This document shows, in pieces, positions 15,498 to 23,184 of a stretch of DNA of 23,447 bases (positions are counted from its first letter, which is position 1; each line of letters starts with the position of its first letter). The notes beneath the pieces are model-generated. The model worked only from the letters and a program-made list of their open reading frames with translations, was not told the DNA's origin and made no database searches. The stretch covers positions 1-23,447 of the forward strand of contig JAFMIT010000010.1 in assembly GCA_017853815.1 (NCBI GenBank), given 5' to 3'. Origin of the DNA: Actinomycetota bacterium (GTDB lineage Bacteria; Actinomycetota; Actinomycetes; S36-B12; UBA5976). A program made the position numbers and the translations under genes.

Positions 15498-16262
15498 ATG
15501 GCTTCGAAGTATCCAAAGCCGCCTCGACACAGTTCTGGAGCGGCGGCACCGCGAATTCGTCATGAAAAACTGCCGCAGCATGTTGCAGTAGTCATGGATG
15601 GCAACGGCCGTTGGGCACAGCAGCAGGGTCTTCCGCGGACGGCAGGACACGAGGCGGGTGAAGCCTCACTTCTTGATGTCGTCCATGGCGCACTAGAGAT
15701 TGGAATCCCGTATCTCAGCGCCTACGCCTTCTCGACTGAAAACTGGAAGCGCTCGCCTGAAGAAGTGCGGTTCCTGATGGGATTCAATCGCGATGTGATT
15801 CGACGACGGCGAGATGAGCTGCATGAGTTGGGCGTGCGCGTGCAATGGATCGGGCGGCGCAAGCGTTTGTGGGCGAGCGTGATTCAGGAGCTTGATGAAG
15901 CTGCCGAACTCACCAAGCGCAACACCGCGCTCACGCTCACCATGTGTGTCAACTACGGTGGTAAGGCAGAAATCGCGGATGCCGTGAGTGCTTTGGCTCG
16001 CGATGTTGCCGATGGAAAAGTCGATCCAGACAAGATTTCTGAGCGCACGTTGTCTCGGTATATGTACGCCGCATCTCTTCCAGATGTTGACCTGTTTATT
16101 CGGTCCTCAGGGGAGCAGCGCACCAGCAATTTTCTGCTCTGGCAAGCGTCCTATGCGGAGCTCGTTTTTGATGAAACGCTCTGGCCAGATTTCGATCGTC
16201 GGAATCTCTGGTCGGCAGTCGAAACGTATTGCGAGCGCAATCGGCGCTTCGGAAAGGCCTAA
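15498..16262 (+). CDS. uppS: Isoprenyl transferase (undecaprenyl/polyprenyl diphosphate synthase)
   Basis: A cis-prenyltransferase that elongates farnesyl or a similar diphosphate with IPP to make the lipid carrier of cell-wall synthesis. The 254-residue product shows MDGNGRWA with catalytic D34, the FSTENWKRS block, and the C-terminal RSSGEQRTSNFLLWQ (from R202) that binds diphosphate. An extra basic, proline-rich N-terminus of about 25 residues precedes the catalytic domain, which is common in actinobacteria. GAGG (15488-15491) lies 6 nt before the ATG. Chain length cannot be read from the sequence. Its stop overlaps the stop of the convergent Fur-family gene by 3 nt. Confidence 0.95.
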   Translation: MASKYPKPPRHSSGAAAPRIRHEKLPQHVAVVMDGNGRWAQQQGLPRTAGHEAGEASLLDVVHGALEIGIPYLSAYAFSTENWKRSPEEVRFLMGFNRDVIRRRRDELHELGVRVQWIGRRKRLWASVIQELDEAAELTKRNTALTLTMCVNYGGKAEIADAVSALARDVADGKVDPDKISERTLSRYMYAASLPDVDLFIRSSGEQRTSNFLLWQASYAELVFDETLWPDFDRRNLWSAVETYCERNRRFGKA

Positions 16263-16651
16263 CTGCGACAAGCGCGGCAGAGGCCAACAATCTCCACTGT
16301 GTGTTGCACGTCTGAAAATCCATGTGCGTGCGCAATGTCATGTGACCAGGCTTCGACTAATTCAGCAGTGATTTCAACCGTGGTTCCGCAACTTTTGCAG
16401 AGCAAGTGATGATGGTGTTGCGGACTGCACGACCGGTACAACGCTTCGCCGTCTTCACGAAGAATGATGTCGATATCTCCGGCCTTGGTAAGCGTGGCGA
16501 GATTTCGGTACACCGTCGACAATCCAATGGTGCTGCCCGCTTGGCGCAATGCTGCGTGCAGTTCTTGCGCACTAACGAATCGGTTTAACCGCGCCAATAA
16601 GTCAATGATGATTGTTCGCTGTTTGGTGCTGCGAGTGAATCCTTCAGACAT
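16259..16651 (-). CDS. zur: Fur-family metalloregulator, probably zinc regulator Zur
   Basis: A 130-residue Fur-family repressor: winged helix with STVYRNLATLTKAGDI (45-60), dimerisation domain with HHHHLLCKSCG (79-89; C85, C88) and a C-terminal CRAC (C125, C128), the two CxxC pairs of the structural zinc site. Fur proteins repress metal-uptake genes when loaded with metal. The zinc assignment rests on linkage: it is encoded downstream of and overlapping (8 nt) a ZIP metal permease, and it sits where I recall Mycobacterium having furB/zur near uppS and glyS. Fur or Mur specificity cannot be excluded from sequence alone. Expression is probably from the ZIP promoter, giving autoregulation. Confidence 0.88.
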   Translation of the reverse strand: MSEGFTRSTKQRTIIIDLLARLNRFVSAQELHAALRQAGSTIGLSTVYRNLATLTKAGDIDIILREDGEALYRSCSPQHHHHLLCKSCGTTVEITAELVEAWSHDIAHAHGFSDVQHTVEIVGLCRACRS

Positions 16652-17438
16652 GGTTCAGCCTGGTGGTCGCAGCCGCATGTTCATCACCATGTTCGTCACC
16701 GTCCAAAGCGCTGTGGCCGATGCTCGAGATGATGAACATCAATACGACGCCTGCCATTGTCGCGAGCATGGTCGAGCGCGATGGATGTTTTGCGTGCGCT
16801 TCAGGCAGGATGTGTGACGTTGCTAGGTAAATCAAGAAGCCAGCAAACAGCGCGAGGTACAGGGCGACGACTGATTCGTCTAGAACGACGACGGTGCCAA
16901 GCAAGGCGCCAGAAACGCGAGCGACACCATCGAGAACGAGCAACTGGATCGCACGCTTGCGGTTGGTGTCATCATGGAGAAGCAGTGACACAGTGTTGAG
17001 TCCGTCGGAGAACGCGTGCGCAAACACAGCCACCGTCACCACAACGCCGAAAGCGACATCGAGGTTGAAAGCGAGGCCCATGGCGACGCCATCGAGAAAG
17101 ACATGGATAACGAGGGCTATGGCGCCGAGCAGTCCAGCGGCCGCATGATCGTGGTCGTGTCCGTAGTCGCTTTCTGCCGGCTCATGGGCGCCGAAAGCGC
17201 GCTCAACAAAGTGCAGGCTCAAAAAGCCAGTGACAAGTGCAATCGAAACAAGTGGCGTCCCAAGCAGCTCGCCCGCGCTGATGCTGAACACCTCTGGAAG
17301 CAGGTCAAACGTGACCATGCCGAGCAGCAGACCAGCTGACAGGCCGAGAATCACGTGACGGCGATCGCGGGAACGAAGAGCGAGCGTGCCACCTAGCGCA
17401 GTCGCGGCAGACATCAGGAGCGCAAACACAATGGCCAT
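16644..17438 (-). CDS. ZIP-family metal transporter
   Basis: A 264-residue polytopic protein of the ZIP (ZupT/GufA-like) family, which carries Zn2+ and related divalent ions into the cytoplasm. Metal-binding residues are visible in helix IV, HVFLDG (H112, D116), and helix V, HAFSDG (H141, D145), with LPEAH (211-215) further on. Two histidine/acid-rich stretches, DYGHDHDH (91-98) and GDEHGDEH (247-254), are typical cytosolic or loop metal sensors. The start at 17438 lies 6 nt after a -10-like element and lacks a Shine-Dalgarno. It is the first gene of a two-gene operon with the Fur-family regulator. Zinc is the likeliest substrate; iron or manganese remain possible. Confidence 0.92.
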   Translation of the reverse strand: MAIVFALLMSAATALGGTLALRSRDRRHVILGLSAGLLLGMVTFDLLPEVFSISAGELLGTPLVSIALVTGFLSLHFVERAFGAHEPAESDYGHDHDHAAAGLLGAIALVIHVFLDGVAMGLAFNLDVAFGVVVTVAVFAHAFSDGLNTVSLLLHDDTNRKRAIQLLVLDGVARVSGALLGTVVVLDESVVALYLALFAGFLIYLATSHILPEAHAKHPSRSTMLATMAGVVLMFIISSIGHSALDGDEHGDEHAAATTRLNHV

Positions 17439-17444
17439 AGCGCC

Positions 17445-17477
17445 ACGCTAAACGCTAATGGGAATTATTGTCAATAA
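17445..17477 (-). promoter_or_regulatory. ZIP-zur promoter with overlapping palindromic operator candidate
   Basis: On the minus strand a consensus -35 TTGACA (17474-17469), an 18-nt spacer and TAGCGT (17450-17445) as -10 end 6 nt before the ZIP ATG. The -35 is the core of a perfect 13-bp palindrome TTATTG-A-CAATAA (17477-17465), with a 6-1-6 symmetry like that of Fur-family boxes. The -10 is also part of a tandem heptamer, TTAGCGT twice (17458-17445). A bound metal-loaded repressor would cover the -35. The operator assignment is inference; the exact Zur consensus of this organism is unknown to me. Confidence 0.62.
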
Positions 17478-17484
17478 GAATGGT

Positions 17485-17778
17485 CTACACCCGGCCGGTC
17501 ATGCGACCGATTGCGTAGACGGTCACGAAAAGCACGAGCAGAGTGCGGACGGCTTTAGCCGTCGGCGTGATCAGCGTCCAGCTCAGGGCAACCAGCCAGC
17601 CGAGAAGAGCCGCGAGCGCCAACAAGAACGCTCCGCCTATTAGGCCGTTCTCGACGAATAGGCCCGCAAGCAACAGCGCCATGGTGAAGAGCGGAAACAC
17701 AAATCGAGGAAGCGAGTGGATCCTGAGCAAAAGTGGCGCAGAGATGACATGAAGTCTTGAAGGCTTTTGTTGGCTCAC
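17485..17778 (-). CDS. Small membrane protein, DUF6703-like
   Basis: A 97-residue protein with a short basic N-terminus (SQQKPSRLHVISAPLLLRIHS), then RLHVISAPLLLRI-SLPRFVFPLF leading into about three hydrophobic helices, with GWLVALSWTLITPTAKAVR between the last two. The pattern LPRFVFPL...LLLAGLF...GWLxALSW matches, from memory, the DUF6703 family of small actinobacterial membrane proteins of unknown function. It starts at GTG 17778 with no Shine-Dalgarno; a weak -10-like CAACAT (17790-17785) lies 6 nt upstream. It is alone on its strand, 36 nt from the divergent ABM gene. Its 3' end stops only 8 bases from the ZIP operator. Confidence 0.78.
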   Translation of the reverse strand: MSQQKPSRLHVISAPLLLRIHSLPRFVFPLFTMALLLAGLFVENGLIGGAFLLALAALLGWLVALSWTLITPTAKAVRTLLVLFVTVYAIGRMTGRV

Positions 17779-17814
17779 AGGCAGATGTTGTCACATCGCT
17801 GGCACAATCGCTTC
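17779..17814. promoter_or_regulatory. 36-nt divergent region between DUF6703-like and ABM genes
   Basis: Both start codons lack a Shine-Dalgarno. Plus strand: CACAAT (17803-17808) is 6 nt before the ABM ATG. Minus strand: CAACAT (17790-17785) is 6 nt before the GTG. A 5-bp inverted repeat GATGT-TGTC-ACATC (17784-17797) overlaps the minus-strand element and could be an operator. Two promoters in so little space would interfere with each other. No -35 hexamer is clear. Confidence 0.35.
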
Positions 17815-18204
17815 ATGCTTGTCATCACAAAACATCGGGTTGCTCCTGAGGAGATGCGCGATTGGCTCGATAGCGCAAAGGCGGCGATTGCGCCGCTCGC
17901 CGCGAGGCCCGGTTGTCTCTCGGTGCAGATTGGCCTCGCCACCGATGAAGCTGATCTTGTGGTCATCGTCAGCAGCTGGGAATCAGTGGGCGCCTACCGA
18001 AAGGCGCTGAGCAACTTCGACGTTAAAGCTCAGTCGATTCCGTTCCTGTCGACGGCCGTCGATGAATCATCAGCATTTGAGGTGGTGTTTGAATCGCGCG
18101 ATGGCGAGGCAATTGACCACGCGCCTGCGCGAGCTTGGGATGCTGACATCGTGGGGCTCGGAGACGCGGCAGGTTCATCAATTGCGCACCGCATAGAGCA
18201 CTAA
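17815..18204 (+). CDS. ABM (antibiotic biosynthesis monooxygenase)-domain protein
   Basis: A 129-residue protein. Residues 1 to about 95 look like a ferredoxin-like ABM/dimeric alpha-beta-barrel domain: a first strand MLVITKHRV, a helix (PEEMRDWLDSAKAAIAPLA), then RPGCLSVQIGLATDEADLVVIVSSWESVGAYRKALSN read as strand-strand-helix. The remaining tail (DGEAIDHAPARAWDADIVG) is polar and not recognised. ABM proteins are small oxygenases, isomerases or heme-degrading enzymes; no substrate can be inferred. ATG 17815 is chosen because it begins the first strand and the divergent gene's start lies just upstream. It is linked by a TAATG overlap to the PRTase-like gene. Confidence 0.72.
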   Translation: MLVITKHRVAPEEMRDWLDSAKAAIAPLAARPGCLSVQIGLATDEADLVVIVSSWESVGAYRKALSNFDVKAQSIPFLSTAVDESSAFEVVFESRDGEAIDHAPARAWDADIVGLGDAAGSSIAHRIEH

Positions 18205-18659
18205 TGGCACGCGACTTTCGAGATGCGGCTGATGCGGGAGAACAACTCGCGAGACTTGTGCCTGCCGAGTTTGAGTACGTGGTGGCGGTATTGCCGACAT
18301 CAGACGTGATCGCGCACAAGGTCGCAGAAGCGCTCCATGTACCGATGCTTGGCCTCACGCGAATCCTCACTGGAGACGAAGGCGAGCCAGTGCGTATTGA
18401 GTTGCATCTCGACGGAGTGTCGACCGAGTCTCGTCTGGTCATCGTCGATGATGCCGTAGAAACTGGTAGAACATCTGTAGCCATCTCGAGCGCGCTCAAG
18501 GCGGCCGGGTACAAATCCATCAGCCTTGCGGTGCCCGTCTGCCCACGTGACAGCGAATATGTTGTTCGCGATCACTTTGAGCAGATCATCGCGGTCGTAC
18601 GCCCTCTTATGCGCAGATCTCTCTCGTGGCATTACGACGAGGTGCCAGGCAACGGCTAA
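18204..18659 (+). CDS. Phosphoribosyltransferase-like protein
   Basis: A 151-residue type I phosphoribosyltransferase-fold protein. The PRPP-binding signature VIVDDAVETGRT (79-90) is intact, preceded by a plausible hood region (LPTSDVIAHKVAEAL, VPMLGLTRI) and followed by a helix and the strand ISLAVPVCPRD. PRTases use PRPP to attach ribose phosphate to bases or act as regulators such as PyrR; the base is not identifiable here. The start overlaps the ABM stop as TAATG, so the two are translationally coupled. It ends 62 nt before glyS, and that gap shows no terminator. Confidence 0.8.
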   Translation: MARDFRDAADAGEQLARLVPAEFEYVVAVLPTSDVIAHKVAEALHVPMLGLTRILTGDEGEPVRIELHLDGVSTESRLVIVDDAVETGRTSVAISSALKAAGYKSISLAVPVCPRDSEYVVRDHFEQIIAVVRPLMRRSLSWHYDEVPGNG

Positions 18660-18721
18660 CATTCGTGCCAGCATGCCCAATCGGGTGTACCGCCGACAGC
18701 CAGCCGGAGTGGAGGATTCCC

Positions 18722-20104
18722 ATGGCAACAGACCGCGTAGATGCGATCGTTAATCTCTCAAAGCGTCGTGGCTTTGTGTACCCGTCATCAGAAATTTATG
18801 GTGGCACGAGAAGCGCCTGGGATTACGGTCCCCTCGGTGTTGAGCTCAAAGAAAACATCCGCCGGCAGTGGTGGCAAAACATGGTTCGCGGCCGCGAAGA
18901 CGTCGTCGGTCTCGATTCATCGGTCATTCTCGCGCCGCAGGTATGGGTTGCGTCCGGTCACGTGAACGCCTTCGTTGACCCGCTGACCGAGTGCAAGAAG
19001 TGTCACAAGCGCTGGCGCGCCGATCAGCTCACTGAGGCCTACGCCGAGAAACATGGCAAGGAACCAGAAAACGGTCTTGCTGACATTGTGTGCTCGAACT
19101 GTGGCACCCGTGGTGACTTCACCGAACCTCGTGACTTCAACGGCATGCTGCGCACGAGTGTTGGCCCAGTCGATGACGCGGCCGCATTGCACTACTTGCG
19201 TCCCGAAACCGCGCAGGGCATCTTCGTTAATTACCTCAACGTCGCAAATTCCTCTCGCAAGAAGCCACCTTTCGGCATCGGTCAGACTGGTAAGTCTTTC
19301 CGAAACGAAATCACGCCAGGCAACTTCATTTTCCGCACGCGCGAGTTCGAGCAGATGGAAATGGAATTCTTCGTCAAGCCTGGTACTGATGAAGAGTGGC
19401 ATGAGTACTGGTTGCAGTACCGCTGGGATTGGTACACGGGACTTGGAATGAACCCAGAGAACTTGCGATTCTTTGAGCATCCGAAAGAAAAGCTCAGCCA
19501 CTACTCGAAGCGCACCGTGGACATCGAGTACAAGTTCGAATTTGCTGGCTCAACTTGGGCGGAACTCGAAGGCATCGCCAATCGCACTGACTTCGATCTC
19601 CGCACCCACTCGGAGCACAGCGGCAAAGACCTGTCGTTCTTCGATCAGGAGACTGGCGAGCGTTGGACGCCGTTTGTGATTGAGCCTGCGGCTGGACTCA
19701 CGCGATGCGTGCTCGCATTCTTGCTTGATTCATACGCAGAAGATGAGGCTCCCAACACCAAGGGCGGCGTAGATGTCCGTCAGGTGTTGCGACTCGATCC
19801 ACGTTTGGCCCCAGTGAAAGCAGCTGTGCTTCCGCTGTCGCGTAACGCTGACCTGTCGCCAAAGGCCGCTGAACTTGCAAGTGAACTTCGCAAATCATGG
19901 AACGTCGAAACCGACGACTCAGGTGCCATCGGTCGCCGTTACCGCCGTCAAGACGAAATTGGCACTCCGTTCTGCATCACGGTTGACTTCGAGACTCTCG
20001 ATGACAACGCGGTGACGATTCGTGATCGAGACACGATGTCTCAGACTCGCGTGTCGCTCGATCAAGTTCGCGCTTACCTTTCTGACAAGTTGCCAGCGTT
20101 TTAA
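18722..20104 (+). CDS. glyS: Glycyl-tRNA synthetase, dimeric (bacterial/eukaryotic-type) form
   Basis: A 460-residue class II synthetase of the alpha2 type found in actinobacteria, which charges tRNA-Gly. It opens with NLSKRRGFVYPSSEIYGG (motif 1 region), has two CxxC pairs (C91/C94, C124/C127) in a zinc-like insert, motif 2 FRNE (193-196) with FRTREFEQMEMEFF, motif 3 GLTRC (325-329), and a C-terminal anticodon-binding domain ending in YRRQDEIGTPFCITVD. GGAGG (18711-18715) 6 nt upstream fixes the start at ATG 18722; an in-frame ATG at 18626 would lie inside the PRTase-like gene. The 62-nt leader is too short for a T-box. dusB follows after 3 nt. Confidence 0.97.
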   Translation: MATDRVDAIVNLSKRRGFVYPSSEIYGGTRSAWDYGPLGVELKENIRRQWWQNMVRGREDVVGLDSSVILAPQVWVASGHVNAFVDPLTECKKCHKRWRADQLTEAYAEKHGKEPENGLADIVCSNCGTRGDFTEPRDFNGMLRTSVGPVDDAAALHYLRPETAQGIFVNYLNVANSSRKKPPFGIGQTGKSFRNEITPGNFIFRTREFEQMEMEFFVKPGTDEEWHEYWLQYRWDWYTGLGMNPENLRFFEHPKEKLSHYSKRTVDIEYKFEFAGSTWAELEGIANRTDFDLRTHSEHSGKDLSFFDQETGERWTPFVIEPAAGLTRCVLAFLLDSYAEDEAPNTKGGVDVRQVLRLDPRLAPVKAAVLPLSRNADLSPKAAELASELRKSWNVETDDSGAIGRRYRRQDEIGTPFCITVDFETLDDNAVTIRDRDTMSQTRVSLDQVRAYLSDKLPAF

Positions 20105-20107
20105 GTT

Positions 20108-21259
20108 GTGACTCACGCATTGCTGTCTGGTGATCGTCCGGCGGTAGTGCTTGCCCCGATGGCAGGCATTACTAACCGGGCGTACCGACAGTTGTGCCGC
20201 GAGACATCCGCCGCTCTTTACCCCGAAGGTGGAGCCGCGCTTTACGTCTCCGAGATGATTACCTCGCGTGCGCTTCTTGAGCGCGACGAAGAGACCATGC
20301 GAATGACGCAGTTTGGAGATTTCGAATCTCCAAGAAGCATTCAGTTGTACGGAGTCGACCCCGCGATTGTTGGCGCTGCGGTACGGATGATTGTTGACGA
20401 GAATCGCGCAGATCACATTGATCTCAACATGGGTTGTCCCGTACCAAAAGTGACCAAGAAGGGCGGCGGTTCGGCGCTTCCGTGGAAACGGGATTTGTTC
20501 CGCGCCATCATTCGTTCGGCCGTCACTAACGCCCGCGGCCAAGTGCCCGTCACCGTCAAGATGCGCAAAGGAATCGATCACGATCATCTGACCTACCTCG
20601 ATGCTGGTGTTGCCGCAGCAGAAGAAGGGGTCGCATGGGTTGCGCTGCACGGGCGAACTGCGATTGATCTGTACAGCGGCCAAGCCGATTGGGCAGCGAT
20701 CAAGAACTTGAAAGACGCGCTTCGACCTTTGGGCGTTCCAGTACTCGGCAACGGCGACGTGTGGGGTGGCGCCGACGCAGCCAGAATGCTTGCTGAAACT
20801 GGTTGCGATGGTGTGGTGATCGGTCGAGGTTGCCTGGGGCGTCCGTGGATGTTTGGGCAAGTTGCAGCTGCTCTCGATGGCGCACCGATTCCTGCCAATC
20901 CGAATTCTGATGTTGTGTTCGCGACGATGCGTCGGCATGCCGAACTTCTCGTGGACTTTGTCGGCGATGAGGCGCATGGTTGTCGCGAAATGCGCAAGCA
21001 CATGGCGTGGTACACCAAAGGTTTCCGAGTCGGTGGCGAAACTCGACATGCCTTGGCGATGATTTCGTCATTGCGCGAGTTGGCCGATCTCCTCGCCACC
21101 ATCGAACCTCAGCCATATCCCGACTTTGTTGCTGAAGGTCCTCGCGGTCGCACGTCGGGTGCCAAGTCGGTTGCGCTGCCTGACGGGTGGCTTGATTCTT
21201 GTGAGCTCGGACTAGACGTGGACCTCTCAGAAGCCGAAATTGGTGTCAGTGGGGGATAG
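20108..21259 (+). CDS. dusB: tRNA-dihydrouridine synthase DusB
   Basis: A 383-residue flavoenzyme that reduces uridines in the tRNA D-loop with FMN and NADPH. It begins PAVVLAPMAGITNRAYR, has the catalytic cysteine C110 in NMGCPVPKVTKKGGG, the FMN-phosphate site GNGDVWG and VVIGRGCLGRPW, and the C-terminal helical Dus domain with EMRKHMAWYTKG. The extended tail (GPRGRTSGAKSVALPDGW) is usual in actinobacteria. The GTG start is 3 nt after the glyS stop with no Shine-Dalgarno, implying coupling with the synthetase. Both products act on tRNA. Old names are nifR3 and yhdG. Confidence 0.95.
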   Translation: MTHALLSGDRPAVVLAPMAGITNRAYRQLCRETSAALYPEGGAALYVSEMITSRALLERDEETMRMTQFGDFESPRSIQLYGVDPAIVGAAVRMIVDENRADHIDLNMGCPVPKVTKKGGGSALPWKRDLFRAIIRSAVTNARGQVPVTVKMRKGIDHDHLTYLDAGVAAAEEGVAWVALHGRTAIDLYSGQADWAAIKNLKDALRPLGVPVLGNGDVWGGADAARMLAETGCDGVVIGRGCLGRPWMFGQVAAALDGAPIPANPNSDVVFATMRRHAELLVDFVGDEAHGCREMRKHMAWYTKGFRVGGETRHALAMISSLRELADLLATIEPQPYPDFVAEGPRGRTSGAKSVALPDGWLDSCELGLDVDLSEAEIGVSGG

Positions 21260-21317
21260 CCCGTCCGAACTCGCCAATAGTGTTTGGTCCTAGGGTCTTT
21301 CGAAGAAAGGAGGCACG

Positions 21318-21917
21318 ATGTTCTTGCTCTTCAAACTCATCCGTCGTGCCTTGAGTTCTTTGGTGTCTCTCACTCTTCTCGCGGGTTTGTTGTTGGTCGG
21401 ATACGTCTACTACACAGCACACCAGGATCAGCGAGTCTCCACTGACGCAATTGTCGTGCTCGGCGCCTCGCAGTTCGACGGCGAACCGAGTCCTGTGTTC
21501 GCCCATCGCCTCGACCATGCTCTGGATTTGATTCTGCATGATGTTGCACCTGTCATCATCACTGTTGGCGGAAAGCAGCCGGGTGACAGATTTACCGAAG
21601 CCTCGGCAGGTCGTAACTACCTCATCGATTCCGGGCTGCTCGCCGATCAGGTGATAGCCATCCCTACGGGTGGCGACACTTTGGAATCGATGACTGCTGT
21701 AGCAGTTCTGCTGAAGAAAAAAGGCTGGGACCACATCACCGTCGTGTCTGATCCTGCGCACCTTGCCCGCATCAAACTCATCGCAGGCAACCTCGACATC
21801 AGATCTGAATCGTCACCAACTGAGAATGGTCCAGGCTCAGAACTCACGGCCGAATATGTCATTCGCGAAGTGGGCGGAATTCTTCATTTCTTCGTTCTAG
21901 ATCGTTGGGGAATCTAG
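21318..21917 (+). CDS. YdcF/SanA-like (DUF218) membrane-anchored protein
   Basis: A 199-residue protein with one N-terminal membrane segment (about residues 10-32) and an extracytoplasmic DUF218 domain: TDAIVVLGASQFDG, SPVFAHRLDHALDL, VIITVGGKQPGDRFTEA, VSDPAHLARIKLIA. The family includes SanA and YdcF, linked to envelope barrier function and to SAM binding; the role in actinobacteria is unclear. AAAGGAGG (21306-21313) lies 4 nt before the ATG, and a 5-bp inverted repeat CTTTC-gaa-GAAAG (21297-21309) overlaps it. TAGGGT (21291-21296) is only a weak -10 candidate. dgt starts 2 nt after its stop. Confidence 0.87.
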   Translation: MFLLFKLIRRALSSLVSLTLLAGLLLVGYVYYTAHQDQRVSTDAIVVLGASQFDGEPSPVFAHRLDHALDLILHDVAPVIITVGGKQPGDRFTEASAGRNYLIDSGLLADQVIAIPTGGDTLESMTAVAVLLKKKGWDHITVVSDPAHLARIKLIAGNLDIRSESSPTENGPGSELTAEYVIREVGGILHFFVLDRWGI

Positions 21918-21919
21918 GT

Positions 21920-23170
21920 ATGACTGCTTTCCACCGCGGCGACGACTTACTTTCACCCGGCTATCAATCCTCTGACGAAACCCGCTGGGTGGCCGAAGCG
22001 CCGAAGCGAAACGACCGCACTGCGTTTGCCCGCGATCGCGCTCGCATTCTTCATTCTGCAGGTCTGCGTCGATTGGCCGCCAAAACTCAGGTGATGGTGG
22101 CTGGTACCGCAGATTTTCCGCGAACTCGACTGACTCACACTCTTGAGGTTGCACAGATCGGACGTGAGCTAGGCGCATCGCTTGGATGCGACCCTGATCT
22201 TGTCGAAGTCGGTTGTCTTGCTCACGATCTTGGTCATCCGCCGTTCGGACATAACGGCGAAGCTGCTCTCGCGGAAATTGCGGAGAGCGCCGGCGGTTTT
22301 GAAGGCAATGCACAAACCTTGCGGGTTCTTTCTCGGTTGGAATCCAAAACCTTTGACGCCAATGGACGTTCGGTTGGTCTTAATCTGACTCGAGCCAGTC
22401 TTGACAGCGCTATCAAGTATCCATGGCCGCGCCGCGCGGATACACCGAAATTTGGCTTCTATGCGGACGACGAACCAGTCTTCCTTTGGGCCCGCGAGGG
22501 TGCTGTGCCTGGCCGCAAATGTTTTGAGGCACAAGTCATGGACTGGGCAGACGATGTCGCCTATAGCGTCCACGATGTCGAAGATGCCATCGTCGGTGAG
22601 CATCTTGATTTTGCTGTCTTGAATTCGGTGTCTGAACGCGAAGCAATCACCGCGTTGGCGGGCTCGGCCTACACAGCGGCGACGCCAGGTGAGATTGAAG
22701 CTGCAATCGATCGGCTTCTGGCGCTGCCGTTTTGGCCGAGCAGCTTCGATGGTTCGCAGCGTGCACTCGCGGCATTGAAAAATCTCACGAGCCAGCTCAT
22801 TGGCCGTTTTTGTGGCGGTGCCCAGGCGTTGACCCGAGAGCACTTCGGCGATGGCCTGCTCACTCGGTACAGCGCACAACTGATGATCCCTTCGGAGCTC
22901 GAGGCCGAGGTGGCAGTGCTCAAAACGCTCGCCAACCTCTACGTCATGCAGCGCGCCGGTGCGATGCCCGTCTACCAAGAACAACAAGAAATCCTCAAGA
23001 GTTTGGTGGCGTCTCTGCTCCGACGTGAAGGACGTGACCTCGAGGCTTGGCTGCAGCCAGCATGGAAGGCGGCGGGCACAGATGAGCAACGGATGCGGGT
23101 AGTAGTCGACCAGGTTGCAAGCCTGACTGACTCGTCAGCCGTGGCGTGGAATCGGCGACTCTCGGATTAG
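21920..23170 (+). CDS. dgt: Deoxyguanosinetriphosphate triphosphohydrolase-like protein
   Basis: A 416-residue HD-domain dNTP triphosphohydrolase related to Dgt and SAMHD1, which cleaves dNTPs to deoxynucleosides and triphosphate. Metal ligands are visible: H73 in RLTHTLEV, H102-D103 in LAHDLGHPPFGHNGE, and D211 in DWADDVAYS. RTAFARDRARILHS and RRLAAKTQV are the usual N-terminal blocks. ATG 21920 is chosen over an in-frame TTG at 21905 because it avoids overlap with the YdcF-like gene; a G-rich run lies about 9 nt upstream. Adjacent to dnaG, as in Mycobacterium (from memory), which couples dNTP control with replication priming. Confidence 0.94.
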   Translation: MTAFHRGDDLLSPGYQSSDETRWVAEAPKRNDRTAFARDRARILHSAGLRRLAAKTQVMVAGTADFPRTRLTHTLEVAQIGRELGASLGCDPDLVEVGCLAHDLGHPPFGHNGEAALAEIAESAGGFEGNAQTLRVLSRLESKTFDANGRSVGLNLTRASLDSAIKYPWPRRADTPKFGFYADDEPVFLWAREGAVPGRKCFEAQVMDWADDVAYSVHDVEDAIVGEHLDFAVLNSVSEREAITALAGSAYTAATPGEIEAAIDRLLALPFWPSSFDGSQRALAALKNLTSQLIGRFCGGAQALTREHFGDGLLTRYSAQLMIPSELEAEVAVLKTLANLYVMQRAGAMPVYQEQQEILKSLVASLLRREGRDLEAWLQPAWKAAGTDEQRMRVVVDQVASLTDSSAVAWNRRLSD

Positions 23171-23184
23171 TCCGACTCGACTCC

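Noticed and set aside
16101..16150. Two-step reading of uppS as a short-chain Z-farnesyl diphosphate synthase
   Set aside because: Product length cannot be decided from the visible motifs; linkage to recO and the family average favour the long-chain cell-wall enzyme.
18660..18721. Possible T-box or other riboswitch ahead of glyS
   Set aside because: Only 62 nt separate the upstream stop from glyS, with no T-box sequence, no antiterminator and no poly-T terminator.
19919..21049. A 376-codon open frame on the minus strand opposite the end of glyS and most of dusB
   Set aside because: It is fully antisense to two conserved genes, has no recognisable domain, and its residue composition (rich in His, Arg, Cys, Ser) is that of a reverse-strand shadow.
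22169..23089. A 306-codon minus-strand open frame opposite dgt
   Set aside because: Antisense to the conserved HD-domain gene, no motifs, no ribosome site; a shadow frame due to codon bias.
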